DNA of 64,000 bases from Rhizaria sp. SCN 62-66 (lineage: Eukaryota; Rhizaria, unplaced), in assembly GCA_001724265.1 (NCBI GenBank), contig MEDY01000275.1, forward strand, positions 19,715 through 83,714, written 5' to 3'. Numbering within the stretch: position 1 is the first letter of the stretch; the number at the start of each line of letters is the position of its first letter. The position numbers and the translations under genes were made by a program. Shown one piece after another: positions 54,501 to 63,810 of the stretch. The notes beneath the pieces are model-generated. The model did no database searches. It had not been told where the DNA came from and saw only the letters and a list, made by a program, of their open reading frames with translations.

Positions 54501-55817
54501 CGCGAGCGTCTGTCCGACCAGCTTCAGCACGCCGGCGCCGGGCACCGCTGCGGGAGCTGCTGAGTCAGCAGCGGCCGCGGCCGCGGGCGGGAGGACTGTG
54601 AGCACGGTGGCCGTGGTGGCGAGCCGGGCGGCCCGGACCGTGAGTGCGGCCGACGCGTTCTCGGTGTCCGCGACGGCCTCGATCACGCCGCGGAACGCGC
54701 CCTGCACCGCGGTGACATACGCCTCCGCCGCGCCGCTGCTGCCGGCGCCGCTGGCGTGGCTGGGGCGGGCGAGCGCGTCGAGGAGCAGGATGGAGCGCGA
54801 GGAGACGAGCGAAAGCGCAGCGGCCTCGCGCCCCGGACCCGGCGTGGCGGCGTCGGCCTGCGCGAGCGCGCGCGCCTTGTCCCACTGCGAGAGCCCCGAG
54901 GCGAGCAGCACGCGTGCCTTCTCCTCGGCGTGCGGCGTGAAGCCCGGCGCGGCGAGCTGGATGCGCTTGAGGTCCTTGAGCGCGTCGACCCACCCGCGGT
55001 CCACGGCGTGCAGCCGCGCGCGCAGCAGCAGCGCGCCCGCGTCGCGCGCCTTCGCGGACCCGCGCGTAAGCGCCAGCGCCGTCGCCACGTGCGCGCGTGC
55101 AGACGCCACGTGCGCGGCGGCGGCGGCGGCGGCGGCGGTCGTCGCGGGGGTCGAGGCGGCGCCCGCGGCGGCGGCCGGGTCGGTGAGCGAGATGGCGGGC
55201 GGCAAGAAGGCCAGCGCGGGCAGCGGCAGCGCCTCGCACGCGAGTGCAAGCGCGACGTCGGCGGCGAGCGCGGGCGCGGACGCGTCGGTGGCAGGCGACT
55301 TGGCCGCCACGCGGTCCGCGCACTGCTTGGCCTTGTCGAGCTTGCCCGTGAGCAGGAAATAGCGCGCCACGAGCGCGAGGCCCTGCAGCGAGGCCGCCTT
55401 GAGCTCGCGCTTGAAGGCCTCCTTGTGCGCGGGCGTCGCCGGGAGCGTCTTGTCGCGCGTGGTCGACACGGCGGCCAGCGCGGCGGCGCGGGCGCTGGGG
55501 GCCGCGGGCGCGTCCGCGACCAGGGGCGCGGCCGGGTCGGCCATCGTCCTCAGCAGCTGGCGCGACTGCAGCGCGTCCGGATGCGCGAGCGCGCGCCAAA
55601 ACCGCAGCGCATCCGTCTCGGTTGCGGTCAGCGGCGCCGTGGCGCCGTCGGCGGAGGCTGCCACGGAGCCCGCCGCGGCGGCAGCGAGAGCTGCGTCAGC
55701 GACCGAGTAGGCGGCCGCCTTCATGTCGTGTGAGAGCCAGTAGAACGTCTCGACCAGCGCCGGGTGGGTCAGCGTAGGCACCACGACGGCGGACGGGTCC
55801 ACAGCTGACGTGGCCAT
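51552..55817 (-). CDS. TTC21/IFT139-like N-terminal TPR region joined to a C-terminal PH domain
   Basis: Uninterrupted 1,421-residue frame from ATG 55817 to TGA (the frame is open 20 codons further upstream). The N-terminal 700 residues are Ala-rich helical repeats. Their order resembles the first half of TTC21/IFT139: LVARYFLLTGKLDKAKQCAD, then WVDALKDLKRIQLAAPGFTP followed by SGLSQWDKARALAQ, then AIGWAQHHLRLHDKARKVFD, then LLGFEPLDHLEAAYIQTLVA. IFT139 is a subunit of the IFT-A complex for retrograde transport in flagella. A long disordered, partly Gln-rich and acidic region follows. The last 125 residues look like a PH domain (GEMFLKHGRLGKPHERMVVM, DLCFSIITAERTLDLQARSV, ERNYWSNGMRVIISFL). 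The TPR assignment rests on pattern memory and is tentative; the PH call is firmer. It is divergent from the membrane-protein gene. Confidence 0.65.
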   Translation of the reverse strand: MATSAVDPSAVVVPTLTHPALVETFYWLSHDMKAAAYSVADAALAAAAAGSVAASADGATAPLTATETDALRFWRALAHPDALQSRQLLRTMADPAAPLVADAPAAPSARAAALAAVSTTRDKTLPATPAHKEAFKRELKAASLQGLALVARYFLLTGKLDKAKQCADRVAAKSPATDASAPALAADVALALACEALPLPALAFLPPAISLTDPAAAAGAASTPATTAAAAAAAAHVASARAHVATALALTRGSAKARDAGALLLRARLHAVDRGWVDALKDLKRIQLAAPGFTPHAEEKARVLLASGLSQWDKARALAQADAATPGPGREAAALSLVSSRSILLLDALARPSHASGAGSSGAAEAYVTAVQGAFRGVIEAVADTENASAALTVRAARLATTATVLTVLPPAAAAAADSAAPAAVPGAGVLKLVGQTLAAVKNDISAVVAIGWAQHHLRLHDKARKVFDKAVKYVAAKASSASAGAAAADAAAPVALAVSADAHVGLALCDLALNDAAALAESLPACTAAALGPAKAPLWLPLLQAAAALRGAAATATAHAAAPAQAAALGWPLDPTTAVARVLATARSTLLPAAGDAAAGAGGDVVTATVGIPVAAAGSEAAVLAAAAGAAQCHLLSTSSAAAVFGALAESARAYAAARSPASWSQRPLLGFEPLDHLEAAYIQTLVAATLTALALVPAAPFAVTITGKPTAAAASAPAQHVLPALAAVAAALAAAAPFLPEAGWLTAAVAAVQQAAADQLRAVRNVPHPALTAAAAAAFPREPALTALLPKLVATVPAGTVAFSVYRPPAPVFPAVPAAVATSEAAAAAAATGAALAAAAAALAPRSHANAPAAAAAAPAAAAPAPTPGATTAADPEADARLRGLRQERDLHAMQDAAEARHASGAAHAGGGVKSAAAQRHMDILGEVDALIQGLSDDEEDGGDCEDDDADGAGGAGAHFKLAPAVTIASPRRPHMNMTMEPKKQPQTPQQQQHHGHGHGDKPAAGGGDGARRSESPPLPQQHQALGPRPQARSPVTAAAAAAAARAGAAVGGHDSSFDESFDNIPVLETTQHQQQQQQQQTQQQPAPRSPSAGDRPPARGQDYALMTAAAAAASAIAEALGEDGDREHSLSRAGAHQPEVDEDDMLHNANANRGRRGGVNGVNGGVAPETAAEREEKRAHLARLGDPRTEADAAAPIDYELRGGKQQPPQRGPRHGTALGEDEADDEGYYEDEDGEGDYEDEDEGHHDAGHRELEYENLPAPSAAAAAAAAAAAAAEREAEEEHEEDGEILTAEEEEQRNNWEIATEFVRAALVGEMFLKHGRLGKPHERMVVMRIMQDNRTVSIDWGTGKMVFTKQLVRVVDGKKTKVMQKSAKDVDEDLCFSIITAERTLDLQARSVSERNYWSNGMRVIISFLWD

Positions 55818-56545
55818 CGCTGTGGGAAAGCGCGGTATGGGCAGGGAGTGGACGGAACAAAGTTGGACAGAGAGCAAGGCGTGACAGTGAGAGGAGGAGT
55901 TGAAGAGGCAGATATGACCAGGTTTGGCGAGCTCTGTAGGAACATTATTAAAAATTTGGATATTAATTTATCACGGTCCAACCGAAGAAATGCACTGATT
56001 CACAACTTCATGAGCAGGTGACGTGGAATGACACGCTTAAAATCGTCGATTGATGCCTAGGCGCCCAGTCGCTGGCGCAGTGGCCTTGCGGCCAGCTAAT
56101 ATCACACCCGAGAAGGTGATCTTTAACATGCAGCAGCGCACTTCTTTGACCGTCTTTATCTTAGTAAGCCACGAATTTCATTATGCTCGTTTGTACTATA
56201 ACTGCCATTTTACTCCACACTTTATCGTATATTGTTGTATTGCTCTGTCCGTGTTCTTGCAAAGCTGGATTTCAACGGGCATGCTACGTATGGTCTGCCC
56301 CAGACCTAGACCCAGAACTCACACTCAACACTTATTTTTACTATTTTTGCACGGACCCTAATCTAGAGCACTTACTTACAAAACATCTGAACTGCACTAT
56401 TACACTTGAATCGCCTCGAAACCCCTCCAGGTCCATCGCCGCAGTGCCCGTGCGACCCCTTTTCTGGCGCGTCAGTCGCCCCTCGCTCCCGCCCTCACTC
56501 TCCCTCCGCTGTGACTGCCCTTCTCTGCCTGCTGTTGCCTGATTC
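55818..56545. other. Head-to-head intergenic region, TPR-PH and membrane-protein genes
   Basis: About 730 bases between divergent genes. The last 150 bases before 56546 are C/T-rich, like other 5' leaders here. No conserved frame recognised. Confidence 0.5.
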
Positions 56546-58150
56546 ATGTCACAGCCGAACAACGCGCGCTCCGGTGCCCCGCGGCCGGCGCTCGAGGATG
56601 ACGACGACGACGTGCCGTCTTTCATCGCCATCTTGTCGGAGCAGGGCACTCTGCCACCCCGCCCTGCGCCCGCCCCCGCGCCCACCGCGGCGTCGGTCTA
56701 CGCACCCGCGACTGGCGCCGTGGAGGGCGCGTTCACGGCGCCCGCGGTGACGCGCGCGTTCTCGGCGTTGTCCGACGCAGACTACACGTCCTCACCCACC
56801 TACGGCAACAAAAACGGTCACCTGCACGCCTACGGCAGCCCTGGGGGTAGAAACGCTGCCGGCGCTGCTGCCGGCGGTGGCGCGAGTCTGTCCCCGCCCC
56901 GCCCCGCCCCCGGCCGCGCCCCGCGGTCCCCGCGCGGGCTCACGCCGCGCTCGCCGCCGAGCGACCGTGAGCAGCTGGGTGACCGTGAGCAGTTGGGTGG
57001 GGTGGTCGGCAGCGGCGCCGCGGTCAACCCCGACGACGGCGCCAGCGCGGCGTACCCCAACGCGGCGGGCAACATCAACGTGAACCTCTTCGGCGGCGGC
57101 AAGCCCGCCCGCGCCCGGAGGGACGATGACGACGACGGCGTGCCCGCGTTCATCCGCATCATCTCCGACGATATCCCCGCTGCGGCGGCTGCAAAAACGA
57201 CTATGAAGGCTGCGGTTGACGATATCCCCGACTCAAGCTCGCTCGATGGCTCTGGCAACGGCATCCCGACCCTCCCCGGCCTCACTGCCACTGCCGCTGC
57301 TTCCGCAACTGCGACGATCGTGGCCGCGACCGCCGCTGTGCCGCCGCTGCTGATCTACGCGCCCGCGCCGGCGCCGCTGCCGAGCGACTACGCCGCGCCG
57401 CTGGTGTCCTACCACACCTCCGCTCCGCGCCGCCGTGGCAGGCGTTCGGACCCGGCCTCGGCGTCCTCTGCGGCCTCCCTCAACGGTGACGACTTTGGCT
57501 CCGGGTCTAGCGCGGCCGCGGCCGTCGCCGAACACATTCCACCGGCGCAGCTGCTGCTGCCCGGCGCGCTGCCCGCGCAGCCACGCGTTGCGCTCGCCTT
57601 CCCACCCTACACCGCGCCCGCGGTCTCCGTTGGCGGCGGCAGCGGCGGCGGCAACGGCAACGCGCAGTCCGCCGCGTCGGCCGCGTCGGCCGCCGCCGCC
57701 GCCGAGGCTGCCGCGGAGGCCGCCGAGCGCGCGGAGCCGATCGTGGTGTACTCGAGCGCGGGGCTGCGCGGCGATGAGGTCCGCGGGCGCCGCCTGCGTG
57801 TGTGCGCGCTGTCCATCTTCCTCCCGCTCCACATCCTCCTCGCGCTCATCGTCTTCTTCTTCCTGCCCTACTCCATGGACGCCGGCGGCGACGCGCGCTA
57901 CGACGACCTGGCGCTCGCGGCGTGCGGCATCGGCGTCGCGGCCGCCGTCGCCGTCATGTGGCTACAGTCGCCGCTGCTGCTGGGCGTCTTCGTCGTGGCA
58001 TACGTGCTCGACGCCCTCATCAACCTCGTCCGCTTTGTCAATATCGTCCAGTTCCTCGGTGTGCTCGTGCAGCTACTTATTTGCTATCTAATTGCGGGGT
58101 ATGGGGCAACGTTGCAGCCGTCTTGGGTCAAGCTGTAGCCCGCTGCATGA
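56546..58150 (+). CDS. Unknown membrane protein with duplicated acidic motif; UAG followed three codons later by UGA
   Basis: From ATG 56546 the frame has 530 codons, then TAG (58136), then CCC GCT GCA TGA. If UAG is sense, the protein has 534 residues; otherwise it ends at 58138. I do not recognise the family. The N-terminal 400 residues are disordered and Ala/Pro-rich, with a motif present twice: DDDDDVPSFIAIL at 18-30 and DDDDGVPAFIRII at about 194-206. The C-terminal 120 residues contain about four membrane segments (RVCALSIFLPLHILLALIVF, LALAACGIGVAAAVAVMWLQ, LLLGVFVVAYVLDALINLVR, FLGVLVQLLICYLIAGYGAT). The cytosolic N-terminus probably exposes the repeated motif as a binding site. It is head-to-head with the TPR-PH gene. 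Confidence 0.72.
58136..58138 (+). other. UAG at the end of the membrane-protein frame, backed by UGA three codons on
   Basis: This is the only TAG in the window that could be read as a normal stop. It is equally compatible with UAG as sense, since TGA follows at 58148-58150. Confidence 0.5.
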
Positions 58151-59023
58151 GCTAACTGTGTTACTGTACTAGTTAATGCCGGATAGCAAGCACGGCGCGC
58201 ACGACTTTTGACACCTTTGTTGCCTTTAAGTTTACGTAGTTTTAAAAAAGTTTTTCAGTTTCTCTATGTTGTTTTGTTAAGTACCTTTTTAGATTGTCTT
58301 TCTAGCCATTATTCGCCTGACTATCTCTTTCCACAGCAGTGCGCATCATTATTGTGCACTTTGTGTCAACCTTGTTTCTTCTTTCCTTAAGTGACTTGCG
58401 CACAGTGCTGCAGGCCAGCTTGATGTTTGACGCCTTGAGGAGTCTGCATACGTGCTACGCACCCCGTCGGGTTGCGTGGGTTTATCATTTGTTACCTAGT
58501 TTCGTTCTTGCAGCAGTGCAGCGAGGATGGTCATCTCAAGTGCACTAACTCAAGTTACTACCTATAGACCAGGATAATACACAGTTATAACTTCACTATA
58601 CACACTTTGAGAGTAAATACACCATAAGAAGTACTATTGTGCAATATTGGTGCGATCGCGGTAATTTGACGCCCGGTATAGTGCAAATATGCGGTGCGGT
58701 GAGGCGCGACTGTGAGCAGGCGCAGTGCCCACCCATCATCATCCGCGTTGAGAGGACTGTTGTTCAACACGGTCCTTTGACGTACATGTAACGGAAAAGT
58801 CAAATGTATAACGCTGGCCAGTGAGTTTACTTATAATTGTCTTTATATTTTAAATTAAACTTTCCTCACACTTCTTATTACCATTGTGCACCCACGGTTT
58901 CAGGTCTCTTTGTCTGCTTGTGCGACCGTCCGTGTATCTCCTTGCGCAGAGCCAGTTTCACGCCACCACAGCTTTCCTGCTGCTGGTTTCTTTCACCCTC
59001 TCGGAACCCCATCTGCTAACATT
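58151..59023. other. Intergenic region between the membrane-protein and coiled-coil genes
   Basis: About 870 bases, AT-rich to about 58900 and then C/T-rich. The coding frame of the next gene is open upstream to 58886 without an ATG before 59024, and TTTCAG at 58899-58904 could be an acceptor for a leader exon. No other gene seen. Confidence 0.45.
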
Positions 59024-62000
59024 ATGTCTGCGTTGGGATTTGCTTCAAGGTCGAGTAGCTCTGCTCGCGCCCGCCCACCAGGTGCGTCTACCTCGCCAGT
59101 TTCGCCTGCGAGTCATACGGTGGCCCGCGCTGCGGCTGACTCTTTCTTCGTGTCGTGCCTTGCTGACACGCTATCTGCCGCTGCTGAGTACATCATTGAC
59201 AGCCGCAAGCGTTATACGCCCCTTGAAGCCATCAATGCTGCCCTGACCTCGCTCCCGGCCTCCGCAGCAGCCCCTGCACAAGTCACGCAATCTGCCCCCG
59301 CCGTCTCTGCCGCCCTCGTCTCTGCTCCTGCTTCTGTCCCGGCTCCTGCGCATGTCGCCGCCTCGGTGCCGGTTTCTATTGTTACTGCTTCTTCTGTCCC
59401 AACCACTGCCTCCGCCTCTGGGCTGTCGTCCGCGGCCACGGGCTCCGCCGCGGTCGCCGCGCTGGCCGCGCTGCCGTGGGACGCGCTACTGGACCCAGCG
59501 ACCTACGGCGGCGCGCGCGGCGGAGGCGGGCTCGACCCCGAGACCGCCGCGCTGCTCACTCTGCTGCGTGACGAGGCGCAGGCCGCCAACGCATCTCCTG
59601 ATGCGAAGACTGCGCAGGCTGGCACGAGCGCGGGCACAAGCGGCAACAAGTGGAGCAGCAAGAAACATGATGACGTGCCTGCGTTGCTTGCTGCGGCGCC
59701 TGGGAGCGACGTTCTGCCCGCGCCCGCGTTTGTCCCTGCCAAACCCACTTTGCTGGCGTCCTACGACGCTTCTCTCCTTGCCCTCATCAACAACAACGAC
59801 GGCAACGCCAACGTTCGTAGCAGCAACAACAGCAGCACCGCTGCGTCGGTCGCCGCTTCTGCGGCTCTGCCGCTGCCGCTGCCGCCGCTGCCCCCCGCGG
59901 CGGGCACGGCGGCCGCCACGCTGGCGCGCGCAGCGCTGACCGCGGCGGACTCGGCCCTGGCGGCCGCAGGCGTGCAGCACGCCACCGACGCGGCGCTTCT
60001 GGCCGAGGCGGCACGCCGCGCGGACCGGCTTAACGCGCAGGTCGCCGCGCTCGCCGACGCGCAGGCCGTGTGGGACGACCGCGAGGGACTGCGCGGCGTC
60101 GAACGTGGCGCCGCGGCGGAGAGCTGGGAGGCCGCACTCGCCGCCGCCACCGAGGCCGGGGCGCGGCTAGCTCGGTCGGAGGCGCGGGAACGCGAGCGGC
60201 TTGCGCGCGCGCAGGCGCGGGACCAGCTGGGCGGCGAGCGCGCGCGGTGGCGCCGCGAGCGCAGGCGCGTGCGCGCGCTGGTGAAGCGGGCGAACGAGGC
60301 GCGCGTGCTGCTCGTGGCGGGCGGCGACGCGGCCGAGGTGCTGGCCGCGCTCGATGGCGTCGCCGACGACGCGGCCGCGACCGAGGCCGAGGACGCCGAG
60401 CGCAGCAACGGCTATGAGGCCAACGAGCACGATGATGCTGAGGAGGAGGACGACGGTGACGCCGACGGCGACGACAGCGGCGACGACAGCACGCTCGAGG
60501 AGACGGCGGCCGCCGTGCCCGGGGTGCCTGCGCGCGCGCCGCGCGTGGCTCGGCTGCAGGCACGCATCCGCGTCCTGCTCTGCGAGATCGCGCGCCTGAA
60601 CCACGAGGACGTGGCTCTGCCGTACAGCGAGTACGACGCGCTGCTTGCCTCGCTCACGCCGGCGGGCTCGACGCAGGCACTCGCCGCCGCCGCGGCCGCC
60701 GCGGGCGCTGCGGGCGCGGGTAGCAACGGCTCCGCGGACGACGCCGCGAACGAGACGCTGACCCGGGCCGCGAACGGCGAAGGGTACTACGGTGTGCTGC
60801 CGTTTGCGGTGCTCGAGCTGGCAGAGGAGGAGGCCGCGCTGCTCACGACGGCGACCACAGCTGCGACGCTTAGCAGCGGCAACGACGCCGACGAGGAGGC
60901 CGCGCAGCTCCTCTCTGCCGGTGGCCTCTCCGAGGAAGTTCTCGCCGTGTTTGCCCACCTTAACGCGCAGCGCGCTGCTGTCGCCGCGGTGCTCGATGCC
61001 GCCGACGCTGCACCGGCCACGTTTCCCGCGGCGCACGGCGGCGCCGCGGCGCTCCCGGCACTGCCCAAGGTCACCCCGCCACCCCGCATCGGTCTGCGCG
61101 CGCAGAACACGCTGCTGCGGCTCGCCCTGCGCGCCGTGCAGCGCCGTGGCGGAGACCTGGCCGCCGTCGCCGCGACCACCGCCGCAGTCGCCGGCCGCAG
61201 CGGGCGGTTCGCGGCCTCCGAAGCTGAACTGCGCCGACGGCTGCACAAGAGCCAGGCCGCGCTTGCGCGGTCCGTGTCGCGCGAGGCGATCGCGGCCGCC
61301 GCGGCCGAGGCCGGCGCGATTGCGGCCGCGCGCGAGCCGCGCCTGCTGGCGTCGCTGCGCACGTGGCGGGCCCGTGCGCGCGTGATGCACGGCGATCGCG
61401 CGCGGCTGTGGGCAGTGGTGGACTCGGTGCTGGGCGCGCAGGGCGCCGTGTCGACCGCGAGTCAGCCCGCGCTGACCACCGCCGCGGGCCTGCGCAAAGC
61501 CGTGCAGGGCGGCTGGGACGCGCTCGCGAGCCTGGGCGTCGCGCTGGGCACCGCGGACGCGGCGTTCCCCGGCGTGCGCGACCCCGTGTCCGCGGCCAAG
61601 TTCGCCGCCGGCACGGTGCGGCCCATCACGGGCGCCTGGGGCGGCGGCGTGGGTGCCAAGCGCAGGCCCGTCCACATTGCGGAGAGCGCAATTCCGGGTA
61701 CGCACATGGCCATGACAGCTGCTGATGATCCGGGCGAGTATGCTGCATACGGTGATGAGTATGAGGGCGACTACGATCTCGACGCTGAGGCCGCTGCGGA
61801 CGCCGTTGCTGAGGCGGAGTACGAGGCGTATCAGGCCGATCTCAATGCCACCGTGGCCAGCAAGCCCGTTGCCAAGCCTGTCCCTGTTGCGCTCGCTGCT
61901 GGCGGACCGGCGACTGCCGCTGTTGCCGTCGACAGCACCACGAAGCGCACTCCCAAAGCGAAGACTCCTCACGGCAAGGTCTCAAAGGACGCTGCAGAGG

Positions 62001-63547
62001 CGGATGGCCTGGACGAGATGGACTCGTACATTGACTCACTGCTCGCTTACAACGTTGACGGTGATGCTGATGAGGAGCACGCTAACGCCGACGCAGCACA
62101 TGATGATGACGGCGGCATTGAGGGCACCGGCGACGGCAGCGAGAGCGACATTGATGCTGGCATTGCGTTCGACGCTTTGTCCCCCATCATCACGCGCAAC
62201 CCGCTGATGCCACGCTCTGCTGTTCGCTCGCCCCACCACAGCACTGATAGCTACCACACCTCTGTCGCGCCTAGGAGCAGTACTACTGACGGCGGGTTCA
62301 AGCCGCTGACTCCGCGCGAGGCCAATATCATCTTGTTTGGCACTGCGACCCCCGGCGGCTCCCCCAGTCACCGCAAGCAAGATGAGTCCGAGTCCGCGCC
62401 GGCGCCGGCGTCGCTGTCAGCCGCTGACGTCGGTTTCCCCGCTACGTCCGCGCAGCCGCGGTCCACGGCGTCGCTGCTGCGCACGCACCCGCGCACCGCG
62501 GCCACTGCGCGCAGGGCTGGACAGACTTCGCTCACGATCACCGAGGCGATCATGGCGCAAGATGAGGCCGATGCAGCTGGGTAGTCACAACGTGCCACCA
62601 GTGGTGTGCGTTCGCGCGGTCGCAACGAAGCTGACTCGCCCCGCGTCACTTCTCGCTCTGCTGCGAGTCAACAGCAACAGCAGCAGCAGATGCAGTCACC
62701 GCAACAGTCGCAGTCTCCGTCGCGCCCGCGCTCGCGCTCTCGCCTGCGCTCCCCGTCCGCCCACTACGACCTCACCAGCGCCGACGCTGGGGATGGCGAC
62801 GTGTCGGACGCTTGCACCAACGCGGCAGTAACGGCTGCGGTCGAGTCCACGCTGGTCGTGCACACGATGCTCGCGCCGACGCCGCCCGGCTCCGCGCGCC
62901 GCAGCCTGCGCGACGTCTCTCTCAGCGAGCTCGCCGCCGCGCAGGCCGCCTCGACCCGCTCACACGCGCGGTCGCTGTCGCCATCGTACTCGCAGCGCGC
63001 AGCGCTCAGCGCCGTGGGCGGCGCCGCGGCGGCCCCTGTGCGCCGCGTCTTCGTCGGCCCGCCCGGCGCCGCCACGCTCGTGACTATGGACCCCGCGGAC
63101 AGCCGCAGCATGTCGCCCGCGCGCGGCACACATGGCCGCCCCGGATGGGCCTCGGGGCCGCCCACGCCCGCGGCCGCCGCAGCCGCTGCAGCCGCCGCGA
63201 CGGCCACGATGGGCTCCAGCAGCGCGCGCGCACGCAGTCGCAGTAGCAGCCGCGAACGCTCCTACGGCGCGGCTGCGAGCGCCAGAGTCGGTGGTGGAGT
63301 CAACGACACGGGCGAGAAGGGGTATCTGAAGACGACGTCGGCGTTGCGCACGCGTGCTGAGGAGAACGTGGCGCTGATCGAGGATATGAAGCGACGCGAG
63401 GCGAAGCGTATCACGTCCAGCAGTCGGCGCTCGCAGTCTCCGGCTACTGCTGCTGCTCATGGTCACAGTCAGCAAATGGCCGTGACGGCAGCGAGCAACC
63501 GTACAGGAACACCTCTCAAGCAGCAGCAACCGATGTATTGGTGGTAA
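59024..63547 (+). CDS. Large coiled-coil protein of unknown function with an in-frame UAG
   Basis: From ATG 59024 the frame runs to TAA 63545 with a single TAG at 62582 (codon 1187 of 1,507). I do not recognise a domain. Near the N-terminus is a helical block (DSFFVSCLADTLSAAAEYII, then KRYTPLEAINAAL). Residues of about 320-450 form an Ala/Arg/Glu-rich coiled coil (QVAALADAQAVWDDREGL, RSEARERERLARAQARDQL). Other helical parts are LQARIRVLLCEIARLNHEDV and AASEAELRRRLHKSQAALAR. The part before the UAG has an acidic zone and conserved-looking short segments (LTPREANIILFGTATPGG). After it come an SR-like, Gln-rich segment (SQSPSRPRSRSRLRSPS) and a basic helix (LRTRAEENVALIEDMKRREA). Possibly cytoskeletal or centrosomal, but this is only inferred from coiled coils. 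Confidence 0.72.
62582..62584 (+). other. In-frame UAG codon in the coiled-coil gene (codon 1187)
   Basis: TAG between DEADAAG and SQRATSGVRSRGRNEADS. The same frame then stays open for 320 codons with coding-like composition to a TAA at 63545. Confidence 0.85.
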
Positions 63548-63810
63548 AGATACGCTAAATTTAACAAAATTAACCTAACTACGAACGTAACCATTTATTT
63601 ACCCGTGATAATAAACAACTAGCAACACATTCATGCTCGCACAAATCTTGCATACGCGTAATCGGTAGATGAAAGGAGTAGGAATTTTCTAATTGCAATC
63701 AGAATGTATTAGAGAGAAATGTACAAGCACGAACACGCCGCGAGGCGCGTTTGGCGGTGACCGAGGTCAACACCGTACGACTGCAGGTTTCTAAGAGCAG
63801 GTTAGGGCAC
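63548..63810. other. Convergent intergenic region, coiled-coil and actin 3' ends
   Basis: About 260 AT-rich bases between the TAA of the coiled-coil gene and the TAA of actin. No gene. Confidence 0.7.
63610..63615 (+). terminator. Possible polyadenylation hexamer AATAAA of the coiled-coil gene
   Basis: AATAAA 63 bases after the TAA stop, in AT-rich sequence between convergent genes. Plausible position for a poly(A) signal, not proven. Confidence 0.35.
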
